Of a stretch of DNA of 64,000 nucleotides, positions 24,011-37,639 are shown in pieces (the stretch's first letter is position 1; the number at the start of each line of letters is the position of its first letter). Where the stretch lies: positions 620,001-684,000 of the forward strand of contig WTXG01000002.1 in assembly GCA_022496185.1 (NCBI GenBank), written 5' to 3'. Position numbers and translations under genes: made by a program. Origin of the DNA: Multifurca ochricompacta (lineage: Eukaryota; Basidiomycota; Agaricomycetes; Russulales; Russulaceae). A model generated the notes under the pieces. It was not told the origin of the DNA and made no database searches. It saw only the letters and a program-made list of their open reading frames with translations.

Positions 24011-24660
24011 TCCAGGGCGGTGCAGGGTGCAGGGACTGACACACAAAAAAAGGAAAAGAAGAGCTCCGTGGAATCGCACGCAATCCGCGGATTCACTAGA
24101 CAGACCGAGGGAGAGGGATACTGATACTGTATGGGACGACTGAGACACCGTATCTAACTTGACATTTTGCCCACCCCTTAGACGTCTTTAGATATTAGGC
24201 CCGACAGAGAATCATTGACAACTGAAACGCTTCCCATGTGAGATACAATATTACCTATCGAAGGTATTGGGGACGTATGAACCCGATCCCTCACGGATTC
24301 TCCACTGCAAAGAAATGAGGCTGTGTAATGTTCCATGGTAGTCAAAGTCAAAGTCAAGGAGGTATCACGAGGGTACAATCTTCGGGCCTAGTGCGCAAAA
24401 CTACGTTCAAAGTCGGACAAAACCAGACCCATCCATCGTATGGGTCCATCGACCAGGTCTGACGATATCCCCGCTCGTCTCAGTCCCCTTCCCCTTCCCC
24501 TTCCCTCTTCCCCCTTCCCTACCCCCCTCCCCTGCTTCATTCCGGGTGGTAACGTCCCTGACCTCGTTCCCAGAACCTCCTACCAGACCCAGAAACCAAA
24601 TGTTAGGCGCTCCAATAAAGGCATTTCGGAAGAGCACAGGGACTCAACAATGAGATTTGT

Positions 24661-25783
24661 TCATTGGGATTCCGCACGCTTTCTGCTGGATCCAACCACC
24701 TCTCCCCGTTTTTTGTTCGATACCCACGCAGCGCCGAAGCGGGAAACGGTCGAGAGCACTCGTGCCGCCAGACGGGAAGTCACCCACTGAGAAAGCATTC
24801 CACCAGGAACGAGGCCAATCAGGTCTTTCAGATCCCACACATCGCGATGATGGATAATTCTACCCTGTTCGTTGAAGGAGAGGCGGGTGAAAACGTGGAG
24901 TTGCAGGTGGAAGGGGCTTGGAAGAGAGAGGCCAATACCAGGCACTGTCAGAGCTGGCAGGGATGGCAGGGATGGCAGGGATGGCAGCCACGGCCCGCTA
25001 ACACTAGAAAAGGACACATGCAATGAGCGGTTAGGCGAGTTACGCTGCACGTCTGACGTAAGAGCATATGGTTGAGCGGCGTTCATGTGGCCCAAATAGC
25101 GTTCGGAATGAAGCCCGGGAAGCAGGAGTATATTGAGTGTATGCTCCACAATGCATCGCCTATGCCCATCTGACAAGTGGGGATTTAAAAGTGTGATGAT
25201 GTGAGCCACATACAACCAAGCTGCGGAGAGGAGACAAACGCCAGGAGGTGTCAATGCTGAAGCTGATGCTGACTCACCAAAACTCTCGTTTTCGCACACA
25301 TCATCAACCTCTGTCCACATTCGGGAAATCTGAAACCATGGTTCTCGTTCCGCCGGGGTGTGAGCCAAGCCAAGGAGGCTACGCAGCAGTGATGCGGGCT
25401 TAGGCGCGTCCACTCCGGTCAGATGCTGTGAAAGAGAGTGTATGTCTCCAATAGAATCACGAGACGTTGCAGTAATGACTGGGTTCTCGTAACTTGCGAA
25501 CCAAAGCTAGTCAGTCAGGTTCTGAACGAAATGGAGATATGATGAAGCTTACACTAGTAGCATATTAATAATTTGACTGTAATGAGTCTGAATCCAGAAA
25601 GAAAAGCCCACCTGCATCCGCTTCGTAGAATAGACTCAGTGTGTCCCAGGACACAGAGTCCGCCTGGCCGTATACTAGGTTACACACTTCAATTGCGGCG
25701 GTGTGTCGTGGAATGAGGGAGGTATCGGACTTGTTGGGTTGTGAGCGATGCTCTGTAGAAGGAAACGCAATAGAGGATGCCAT
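24661..25783 (-). CDS. NTF2-like fold protein of the fungal SigF-like / C6orf136-like group
   Basis: Conserved fungal protein of unknown biochemical role with an NTF2-like (cone) fold. Exon 1 starts at ATG 25783 (MASSIAFPSTEHRS) and reaches SWDTLSLFYEADA at about 25610. The next long exon contains SYENPVITATSRDSIGDIH, then PWFQISRMWTEVDD, and ends HLQLHVFTRLSFNEQGRIIH, HRDVWDLKDLIGLVPGG and a basic tail. The order FYE...YENP..TATSR...LHVFTRL.F...G.I..H.D.WD is the family pattern. Splicing between about 25600 and 25500 is unclear; a micro-exon of about 23 nt is possible. A 9-bp minisatellite at about 24958-24988 encodes repeated Ser-Leu-Pro. Divergent from DSC2. Confidence 0.75.
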
Positions 25784-26099
25784 TGGCGTAAGGCGTTGTC
25801 GATAATGGGTTCGAGATGAAGCAGGAGGGAGATAGAGAAGTGGGGTGCGATATTAGTAGCGGCGCAGCGCACTGAGTGAGTTGCCAGTGCAGACCTGCAA
25901 ACCTACTTAGGGCATGTCCTGCCCGCCACCACTCGGTTATCACGTGTCATCGCATTGTTGTCACCATCCATTATCCTCTACACTCCCGCTCCTCTGCTCT
26001 CGCCGTCGCCGTCGCCGTCGCCGTTAGCCATCACCCATTTCAGGTTTGTTCACCCAGTGTTCTTTTTGTCGTCAAATCCAAGACCATCTCTATAGCTCC
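25784..26099. promoter_or_regulatory. Shared divergent promoter region of the NTF2-like gene and DSC2
   Basis: 316 bp between two start codons pointing away from each other. It contains about four CGCCGT units at 26001-26025 and little else recognisable. Both promoters must lie here. Confidence 0.55.
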
Positions 26100-27344
26100 A
26101 TGTCTTTCCAGCATGCACCTGTCACAAAAGGTCTTTTTTATTTTTTACGAACAACCCTGATGTTCGCACTCTAATCATCCGGGACACTTGCAGGTATCAT
26201 GATGGCCCTTGCCGCCTCTTCAGTCACTGTCGCAATATTTGACGTGAAGCACTATTTTCACTTACAAGTACGCATTTTCGCAATTCTTTGTGTTTTATCC
26301 CATCAATAAATTGTCTCAGCTTGTCCCACACATATCAAGGGACCACCAGGTAAGCACGACTCAGGCATTTACGTGTGACATCCTCACACGTCCTCGTTCA
26401 AGTATTGGCGACTTCCTCTTCATCATGGTGCATTCTCCAATTCGAGCGAGCTTTTCCTTTGTGAATTCCTTCTATACAATATTGGAGTAAGCATTGAGCG
26501 GCAGTTTGGAGGACTGAAGTACGCCGTAAGATTTTAGGCTCATTGTGAGTCCCGTTTTCTTTTCTCATGTATGTTCCAGTCCTTCCTTGTGGTCTCCATG
26601 CTATTAGTTACCACTCTCGAGCTCTTGTCGCTTCTCGCACTCCATCGGGTTGGGCCCAGTTTCAACGTCATACCGTCTGGTCCATTCGGCTTAGCCTTCA
26701 GTCTACTATACCAGTATTTCAGTCTTGTGCCCACCACGTATCAGTTTCGCGTTCTCGGGGCCACGTTCTCAAACAAAATATTTTTGTATATACTTGCTCT
26801 GCAGGTAAGCACGCCGTCAAGTTGTAAGCCGATCCCATCCTGATGTTCGTTTGGCTTCTGTCAGCTTGCCTTCAGTCAACCGTGGTCTACCACAATTGTC
26901 GCAATACTCGGGGTTTTGACTGGCGCCTTATACCGTTCTGATATTGCCAGCCTAAAAAGTTACCGACTCCCTCCTTGGTTCGTTCGACTGACCTCCCGCT
27001 ACTTACTCTCCATCGTTGGCGAGACTCGAGCTGTCCGTCGCACCAATCGTGCATTACCTGTGGCCGATATATCTGAGGTAACGCCTCGATTGGAGGATGA
27101 GGTGATCACTACGGCCCACACGCCACGCACAGAACCCTACGCCCGCCCAACTACCGGTTCAGGCGGAGCTCCCGAGCAAGCCGGGCCATCAGTCGTGCGA
27201 GAATGGGTCAACGAACTTACAGGAAGGGTGGATCGTGTATCCACAGGAATTCGCGTCCCTAGCGAAGCTGAGGTTGCTCAACTCACGAGCATATTTCCGG
27301 ACATACAAAGGGACGTGATTGTTGCCGCTCTCCAGCGCAGGTGA
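26100..27344 (+). CDS. DSC2: Dsc2/UBAC2-type rhomboid pseudoprotease with C-terminal ubiquitin-binding domain
   Basis: Multi-pass Golgi/ER membrane protein expected to act in the Dsc E3 ligase complex (SREBP processing, membrane-protein degradation) or in UBAC2-like ER-associated degradation. Exon 1 is 26100-26130 (MSFQHAPVTKG), exon 2 starts at 26194, and about six exons join in frame to roughly 320 residues. The rhomboid-like part shows FDVKHYFHLQ, ISRDHQ/YWRLPLHHGAFSNSSE, LYNIGVSIERQFGGLKYA and SGPFGLAFSLLYQY. The GxSx-type catalytic serine and the partner histidine of active rhomboids are not apparent, consistent with a pseudoprotease. After a disordered linker the last 40 residues (SEAEVAQLTSIFPDIQRDVIVAALQRR) form a CUE/UBA helix bundle. 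The head-to-tail reading is well supported. Confidence 0.87.
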
Positions 27345-27642
27345 GCCGAACGTTGTTTTTGAAAACATGGCACGTAACGACCAGAGCAGTACGAATATTG
27401 AAGGGGCCGCAGAGACACTACTTAGTGCTTCCTGAGTGCCTGAGTGCTATAGCTGCAACACATCCTCTTAAACAACCTGGTCTGGTGATACAGGCGGTAT
27501 TTTCTGGAAATTCTGTGGATATGCAGAATTATTCATGGCATGTGATCGCTATACGCTTTAGCATAAATACAATTTTTTTTTCATAGTGCCCAGTGAACTC
27601 TGCGAGGCTGTACACACACATACAACAGGGACGAACGCGTTG

Positions 27643-29749
27643 TCAGGGTTCCGCTTCTTCCTCGGAAGCCGCGCCTTCTTCCTCTTCTTCTTCACCTGTA
27701 AATGCCGAGAAGGGAACAGCATATAGCCGAATGACGGGCTGCAAAAGAAATTTATCAATGAGCAAAACAGCTTCGTGGATGGCACCCTATCGCTAGCCGG
27801 TCCGAGCAGTCGCGCAGGTCATACATGTTGCGCTAGCACCGCGACCGAGAAAGCAACGGGAGAAGGTGGGAAGAAAGACACATACTTTGTTCGGGTCTTT
27901 TACCAAGACATACTTACCCTCGGGCATCTTCAAGCATAAGTCAGCAACAGTCCTGACTATGCCCCATCCATTTGCTAAGGAGACGTTGAGCTGCGCCGCG
28001 AAATCCATAGGGCGCATGGAGGCAGTGCTCAGGATGACGTGTCGAGTGTTGTCGCGAGGATTTGCTCGGGAGACGTAGCTGTGATCAGGAGTCAGAAAGC
28101 CCAGTGCGCGCTGAAGCCAGAATTCGAGACACGGTGTTACCCAATTTTCATCTGCTCTGCACCTGCCAAGATACTTTGGACAGTCCATTTCGCAAGTTTG
28201 CAGCTATTATTTTTCATCTCAGTAGCAACGACTGCTCCGCGTTGAGAATCCAGCTTAGATCGCCAGTCGGGCGCGCCTCCAGCTCCAGGTGCACGAGGAT
28301 CGAACTCATTCAGCGCGCGGATGGTGGTCAGGCCCTGTCCTTGCAACGGATTCCCTTGACCCGGTAAATAGGCATCACCTCAGTCCGTACGCAGATTTTT
28401 ATCTCCTCGTCTTCAGTGATGCCGAGGTCGAAAACACGGTACCTATACCCGCATGAGGCGAGAGGCTCCGTCTCATCAGGGCCATAGAAGGGATTGGGTT
28501 TGTCAAAGTCGACCGTGGGAGGCGGAGGGGTCTCGATGACAGACTGGAAACCAAAATTTTGATTAATATAAGTCGCCTCTAAGGAAAGGGATGTCGCAGT
28601 GTTTATGGAGGACGGTTCGGGGACCCTTTCATTAGGATTACTCGGATTAGGTGCAGTGGGATCCTGAGGGGGATCTGCCGCATTTTCATTCACAGTGACC
28701 GTGTCAAATGGTCCACCATCTCTCTTGTCGAAGAACACCTTGTCTCCTTCACGGACAATCACGATATCCCAAGGATAAACTGAGCGCGGTGCACACATAA
28801 GAACACTGAGGATGATATCCGTCGCGTATATCGCTGCAGTGCCCTTTGACGCAAGCTTTCAGACAATAAGTGTAAGGTAAGATATTGGGAGGTGTGTAAC
28901 TGGTTATCTCTACCTGCTGAATTATAGGATCGTCAGATGTGGTTGTATTGTACTTGATCCGATCCACAGGTTGAAGTGGACGTTCCGTCTTGGTGGTGAT
29001 ACGGTCATAAACCTTGTTGTAAGGATAGAGGCGACCGTATGACTCGCTGGTGGTAGTCAGTTCGTGTCACAACCCATGAGAAAAAAAAAGGCACAGCTCC
29101 TCGGGTTCATCGACTTCGAGCCTTAGCTTTGTGAGACGATGAAATTCAATCTCTTCCAACATCTGCCAACTGGGGTCGATAGCAACTGAGGACTCCCGCG
29201 TGCGATTGTTCTAAGAGCATCATTAACGTTTTATCCACGATGCAACATTAAACAAACACTTACTTTTTCCCACTCGCGCCATCCTTTCCTCCCCCCCCGC
29301 TGCCCTGGGCCACGGTTCACCGTAAACCCACCACGAGTATTTCTCTGAGGAGCACGCGAACCATAGGAGGTGGTGCCACGGCTGGCACCCCTACCTCTTG
29401 CAAATAGACCGCCACGACGAGGTGCACCAGCCTTGTTATCCACGAGAGAGAAGCTCGATTCATCCTCAACCTGAAAGGCGAAAGCACTTGGAAGACCACT
29501 CCCGAATGTCTGAGCACCATCCCTACGACCACGAGTGCCGGTTCTTGAATTTATAGCGGAGCCAGAGGTCGCCTGTCGACTATCTCCGGAGATGTCGTTC
29601 CAGTCAGCAAATCGACCCAGTTTATCTGACTTTGAGTATGGAGCGTAGGGAATGTCCTTGAATTTGAAGGTTTCGGGCAGGTTAGAAGATGATGGTCCCC
29701 AGCTACCATCTGGATTATCATAAATAAGAGGTAGCGAGAACGAAGCCAT
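27643..29749 (-). CDS. EIF3D: Translation initiation factor eIF3 subunit D
   Basis: Cytosolic subunit of the eIF3 complex that sits at the mRNA exit side of the 40S and, in animals, binds certain mRNA caps. ATG at 29749 opens [20 protein letters not shown] and the conserved [20 protein letters not shown]. An RG-rich basic segment follows ([15 protein letters not shown]), matching the RNA-binding N-terminus of the family. The central part includes PYTYCLKAC near 28870 and FYGPDE near 28480. The C-terminus contains [20 protein letters not shown] and [10 protein letters not shown], then an intron, then [14 protein letters not shown] and an acidic Glu-rich tail, with stop at 27645-27643. Several introns. 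Convergent with DSC2 (298 bp between stops) and divergent from the IST3/RBMX2 gene (118 bp between ATGs). Confidence 0.94.
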
Positions 29750-29867
29750 GTCAATGGTCAGAGGGCAAAAAAAAAAGATAATTTAATTTCTCGCGTGTGT
29801 GGCGTGTGAAATTGTGTTGTAGGCAAGCGCAAGCGCAAGAGGGCGCGGGCCACTTGAACACGACACG

Positions 29868-30882
29868 ATGAAGTAGGTTCGTTAGTACTTTCATTTCAGG
29901 GCGTCACTCATTCTTTCTCTCCAGTGTTGTACGAGAAATTAACAAAATTAATGAACGAGAACTCGAGCTCGGCGTCGGCTCTGCCTCCTGGCATGACGAA
30001 TATAAAGGTACATACTCTATCACCCCCACCTTGTCCTCAGAGTTAAAGCATTATCAATTCGCCAGATTCAGCTTACATATTCATTGGTGGGCTTCATTAT
30101 GACCTTTCAGAAGGAGACGTCATCACTATATTTTCCCAGTAGGCCGCCAAGTCATGTGTTCCGCTGTGTCCTTGATGATTACTCTAGGTATGGTGAAGTC
30201 GTCGACGTCAACCTTCCTCGTGACAAGGAAACCGGAAAGACCAAAGGCTTTGGCTTCCTCATGTATGAGGACCAGCGATCTACCGTACTCGCGGTCGATA
30301 ATCTTAATGGAGCAACCGTACTGGAAAGGACACTACGTGTCGACCACGTAAAGAAGTATAGGCAAACAAGGGTCAAGGGTGAGGATGGTGAATGGAAAGA
30401 GCCGGAAGAACAAAGCCTAAACGCAAAGCCTCAGATGATTGGTGAATGTTTTACAGACAATCTTATCTTCTCGGTTCGCTTATGGAGTTTTTGTAGATGA
30501 CCCAGGAGCCGAATCGTCAGCCTCGTCAGCTCCTGATATTGATCCTGACGATCCTATGCGCGACTATTTGCTTAAAAAATGGCAGGAAGAACATGATAGG
30601 AAGTCTAAGAAGTCAAAGGGGAAGCACAAAGATGAAACGCCAGAAGCGCGACGGGCAAGAAAGGAGCGTAAGAAAGAGAAAAAGGCAAGGAAAGAAGCAA
30701 CCAAGTCCGAAGGGTTAAAGGGTGTAGAAGCGCTACTTAAATCTTTGGATGGACGTAGAGGTAGCCGAGAGGGCCGCACTTCTCGCCGGAGGCCTCGAAG
30801 TCGGTCCCCCAGGTCACCGTCGCCTGATCAGCAAGCGCGCTATTCAGACGGCCGACCAACTGGAAGAGAGAGACATGCATGA
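29868..30882 (+). CDS. IST3: RNA-recognition-motif splicing factor Ist3/Snu17 (RBMX2)
   Basis: Spliceosomal B-complex/RES-complex RNA-binding protein. The reading requires five exons: 29868-29872 (only ATGAA), 29925-30007, 30066-30138, 30188-30441 and 30497-30882. They sum to 801 nt in frame, giving 266 residues. The start is diagnostic of the family: MNVVREINKINERELELGV. The RRM follows with RNP2 AYIFIGGLHY, then GEVVDVNLPRDKETGKTKGF, where RNP1 is KGFGFLMYED. The C-terminal half is Lys/Glu/Arg-rich (RKERKKEKKARKEA) and ends in an SR-type tail RRRPRSRSPRSPSP. The family is otherwise called RBM-X2 in animals. The exon-1 reading is inferred, but no other start gives the conserved N-terminus. 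Confidence 0.93.
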
Positions 30883-31134
30883 TAGCCGAGATGGGCGTCT
30901 CTAGTGAGCGATTACAGTACAGGTACAGAATGTACAATGTACAACTAGCACTAGTTGCCGCCGTCACGGTTAGGGGCGGCCTTGGCGCCATCTGCCACCC
31001 AAGACTTTTCCACTCGCAGTGTTCCTGTCATCAGTGTTTAACTCTCCCATAGAGCGGCCGTTGACGACTATTGCCTTTCAAAGTCATTTTCAACTCTACC
31101 GACGAGGTTTCTCCTCCGTCTTCCTGAGTCGACC

Positions 31135-32891
31135 ATGTTCTTTCATCGTATTCCCTTAGTTGCAGCAAGTTTATCGATTCTTCCTGTTCTGGCGTTAAGG
31201 AATAGCTATTCGGTCCAGAGAGTCCATAGTGACACTATTCAACGAGTGTAGTGAGCCACTATACCTATCTCAGGGTGTACCCAGTTGCTTATGTTCCCAT
31301 TCAGCCCTGCTCTATCTCACCGAGCCGACACTACAGGATGTATTTCCCCAGACCCAGCCAACACCGTCACCGATCGTTTGAACATTGCACTCAATTCTTC
31401 CGGCCCTGGGTTTGTTTTGCAACTCTGTCCCAACTCACAATACATGATCCAGGCGCCCATTCTGTTTGCTGCACCTAACCAAGAGATCAGCACCGTGGGC
31501 TATCCTACTGATCACTCTAGGGCTACTCTTGTTGTGAGTGGTCCGGTCGCAAATGGACAAGGTCACACCACCGCTGTCGATGGTACTTGCGGAAATTGTA
31601 GTGGCACCAAGCTGCGTAATATCCAGGCGAGTTGCCTCACACTCTGGACCATTATTTCCTCAATCGCTTGCTAGATCAATGGGACTCGTGCAAGAGCTCC
31701 TCCGACTTCCGGCGGGGCAAATATTGAGATGGGTGGCCCAAATTCGAACCAGTTGATTGAATATGTGCACTCTTATGACCCACGCAGTTGGTCTTGCCTT
31801 CACGTTGCGGAGGGTGGTCTGCTCTGCAATAACATCGTCATTCAGAACAATGACATTGGCCCCTGTGGGTCGGATGCTTTTCAGCAATGGGCTGATGGTA
31901 TCAGCGTTAGCTGCCGTTCCACTGTCGTTCGTAACAATTTGGTGAATAACCCGACTGATGGCGGCATCGTCCTCTTCGGCTCTCCTGGTTCTCTTGTGGA
32001 GAACAACACTGTCTGGGTTGTAAATGTAAGTCACTACCCATTAATCCTGCCCTGAAACTCAATATTTGACCAGAGCACATTGCTTGGTGGCATAAATATG
32101 GTGGATGTGACACCATGGGGGGGCGATTATACTGGCACCGTCGTGCGGAATAATACCATCATAGGTGGCTTTGCCACCGATTCAAATTCGGCCACCCAGA
32201 CTGACGGTGAGAATGTAGATGATGTCATAATAAAGTCAGTCTTCTCCCAACAACTGCTTTAGTTTTTTCTGACGGGCTGCGTAGAATTGGCATCGCTATT
32301 GGACCTCAAACGTGGTTCGGTGACTTTTTCGGCGCAAACATTAGTTTTTCTGGTACCGTCCTGGACAATAGTCTCACAGGCGCATTCGGATATGGCATTG
32401 CTATAACATCAGCTCGTAATTTCACAGTGCAAGGCAACACTCTGATCGGAAACACTTCCTTCATTGGCTCCCGGGGACCAAACTGTAGCACTTCTGACCC
32501 TACGCCAGCAAGTGCTGCCTTTGTCATTAACTCCGTGAATGTCACTTCAAGCACGATTCAACCCGGTTTTCAATCTGTGCAGGACGCCAAAGGACTGACT
32601 TGTGTCCTGCCCCCGGATGGCGGCGATTATTGGCCGTATGGCGGCAGCCCTTCTCCAGAAAACTTTACCCCACCCCTTCCCACACCCACAACCACCGCCA
32701 CCCCCCAGTCAGTACAAAGTTCCAAAGGACACAGCTCGGCAGGTGCCAAAGCTGGTTTGGCAGTTGGTATCATCGTTGGCATCATTGCAATTGTTGTCGC
32801 GATTATCTTAGTGCGGAGATGGGCACTGAACCGTGAGCTCTTGAAATCTGTTTCAAGAGCTCGGGACCATGCGGGTTATGTGAAGGGGTAA
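31135..32891 (+). CDS. Secreted right-handed beta-helix (pectin-lyase-fold) protein with C-terminal membrane anchor
   Basis: Probable plasma-membrane or wall-facing protein. ATG at 31135 encodes a signal peptide (MFFHRIPLVAASLSILPVLA). An intron at 31248-31304 joins in frame to CISPDPANTVTDRLNIALN. The ectodomain has repeating rungs typical of parallel beta-helices: LCNNIVIQNNDIGPCGSDAF, STVVRNNLVNNPTDGGIVLF, GSLVENNTVWVV, TGTVVRNNTIIGG, FTVQGNTLIGNTS. There are many Asn ladders and N-glycosylation sequons. After a Pro/Thr-rich stalk comes a membrane span GLAVGIIVGIIAIVVAIILV (about 32755-32815) and a short basic cytoplasmic tail. No catalytic set of a named pectinase or glycosidase is evident, so enzymatic activity is unknown. 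The fold call is confident; the function is not. Confidence 0.82.
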
Positions 32892-33318
32892 AATCCCACT
32901 GGTAGTTGGCGCTTCGAACGCGCTTCAGCTCAGCTCTTCTGCACTATCTGCTTGATAATTTCAGCTCCTGTGTAGTTGCGGCTTCAATCGACCCCGACCC
33001 GATGTAGTCGCGCTGTTCTCCCGCTCAAATCTAGGTATCAGAATTCAATATCTGTGATCCACAGTTTATATCATTTAAATTACAATTACTTCCCGCCGAT
33101 AGACACTAGATACATACTTCGTTCGACGTCTCGTACCAAATTTTTGTGTAATGTAAATGACATTTTGTGTTCTTGATAACGTAAGCTCCCACCATTTCTG
33201 CCGCGGTTGTCCGCAACTTCTCGCCTGGCTCCTCTCAAACGTCTCAAACAAAAGCTGTACAGCTCAAGCGAAGAATATTGTCACCTCTTGCTCATAACCT
33301 GTATAGACCACATTAAAA
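32892..33318. promoter_or_regulatory. Intergenic: beta-helix 3' region and PAP1 promoter
   Basis: About 430 bp between tandem genes with no supported coding sequence. An open frame across 33207-33533 is not needed to explain PAP1, whose conserved N-terminus starts at 33319. I saw no distinct motif. Confidence 0.5.
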
Positions 33319-36030
<2,712 letters not shown>

Positions 36031-36454
36031 TGGAATACCGCCTGAGAGGCCTTGCTTTTTTTTTTTTTGGAAGGGTATCCCCTGACCACGGTCTATGTAC
36101 CGGTTAACAAGTCTCTTCTTGCTTCTGGTTCTTGGATTTATTCAATTCCATCTCTAGGGGCTACACCTGACCCTTTGCCAAGATTGTGGTCCAACCAATG
36201 GGCTAACGGTACCGATTGTCCTTGCTCCGGCTTGTACCTTCTTTATTTTTTTCCTTTGCAAGCTTTCGCTCACAGGGCGTAGAGTATCTACCATGTACTT
36301 TCGGTGACAAATCATACATGTATTCCTATTCGTACGGATCCTATAAATAATATGAACAAAACATGAAGATTCACGCATGAAATTGTCTGTTCGTCGCACG
36401 CAGACACAGTTGAGGCAGGGTAAGAAGAAAAGGGACACTTGCAGCGGCGACGTC
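36031..36454. other. Intergenic between convergent genes, with poly-T run
   Basis: Space between the PAP1 stop and the stop of the minus-strand gene. A run of about 14 T lies at about 36055-36068, soon after the PAP1 stop. Both 3' UTRs and terminators must fall here. Minus-strand and plus-strand open frames in it show no family features. Confidence 0.5.
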
Positions 36455-37639
36455 TCACAGAACTTCCTTGAGGGAATCTGTGAGTTCACCATATGTCGGC
36501 TGTTTCGCACCAGCCAACCCGTCATCGTGGTAGAATTGTTGCTCGCTCGGACTACTTAAAGTCCTTGGGCCATCGACCGTAGGGGCACCCATGATTAGTT
36601 TTGGACCCAAAGCAGTAAAATCCAAAAAGTTCCCGACTTTAAAGTTGTCCATGCTCCAAATGCGCTGGTAGATGAACGAAGATGATGACAACTCGACTGC
36701 TCGTGATACCACAGGTTCCGCATGAATCGGTACACGAAGCCAAAGGCGGACGCGGTGGGTGGCGCCTCGTGGGGTGCAGGAAACGGGGATAGTACTGTAA
36801 GTGAATCAGTCACCAAGGTAGATGGAATTGGACTTATCAAAATCGTACTAGATAACAAAACTCAAGTGCTCAGGAGGGCAGTCGAGATTGACTATAAAAT
36901 TGCTGAATAGTATGCGGCCGACCCCACAACCATCATACTCGAGACTGAGATTATAGACATGTCCGGAAACTTGTCGCCACCTATGCGAAAGCTCGATTGG
37001 ATTAAGAGAAATTGGGGAGGATCATATACCTGATAATGAAGTCCAAGAGGGCCCTACCCATAACAATTTTGTAAAGGAGCAATTGCGAATTGGCGCTGCG
37101 GAGTCTTGCGAATGTTGCATCTTGAATCGAGTAGAAGTCAGGATCCTTGCCTATCCATAAAGCGTCCACAAAGAAGAGTCGATGATCGATATCACCAGTG
37201 CGGAGCCAAACACGTAGTGAATATAAACATCCCTGTGGAAGGGACGCTCTAGGAGGGTAAGCGCTACTCATGAGGTCTTAGTTCTATCTCATCCCAGAAG
37301 ACCGCGTATGCACGTACAAGACAACAAATTTGAGATTTCGTGGATCGACGCTTAATCTGAGGGTTGCCGGTTCAGAAATAGGTCGTTCAAGGGTGCCGGT
37401 TTTCAGTGACAGGAAGAAATGATGTTCGAGCGAGAACTCGCGCAAAAGTTCGATCCTACCAACAAGTGACAAGTTAGGAGGGAGACGTACTAGAACGGGT
37501 TGTGAACAAGTCAGACAAACGTGATGAACAACTGAATATCTACCCCCCCAATGTTCAGCTTATAGGTATGTACGACCTTTGGTACGTCTGGGGCTGAAAC
37601 GCTAAAGAGGCTTAGCATCGACAAGAGAACCAAAATCAT
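36455..37639 (-). CDS. Unrecognised secreted or ER-lumenal protein
   Basis: I do not recognise this protein. ATG at 37639 opens a signal peptide (MILVLLSMLSLFSVSA) followed by PDVPKVVHTYKLNIGG. Later exons contain RIELLREFSLEHHFFLSL, SEPATLRLSVDPRNLKFVVL, then ASLPQGCLYSLRVWLRTGDI and DHRLFFVDALWIGKDPDFYS. The C-terminal part has THRVRLWLRVPIHAEPVVSR, a Ser-rich helix, FKVGNFLDFTALGPKLIMGA, and the tail AKQPTYGELTDSLKEVL with TGA at 36457-36455. The segments around LYSLRVWLR and HRVRLWLR resemble each other. The coding parts are convincing, but two intron boundaries (about 37530-37460 and 37020-36800) could not be fixed. No membrane anchor is evident after the signal peptide. Confidence 0.62.

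Larger units (their letters stand above)
22451..24660. other. Gene-poor interval downstream of the GATA gene
   Basis: About 2.2 kb with no supported gene. The first 300 bp (T-rich, including a poly-T run at about 22460) is probably GATA 3' UTR. Further features are a C-rich stretch at about 23690-23730, an 11-bp inverted repeat at 23753-23796, TTTTG repeats at about 23805-23830, an alternating CG/TG tract at 23984-24010, GTCAAA repeats at about 24340-24358 and a pyrimidine tract at about 24478-24535. Open frames of 60-116 codons here have no family resemblance and overlap on both strands. Confidence 0.6.
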
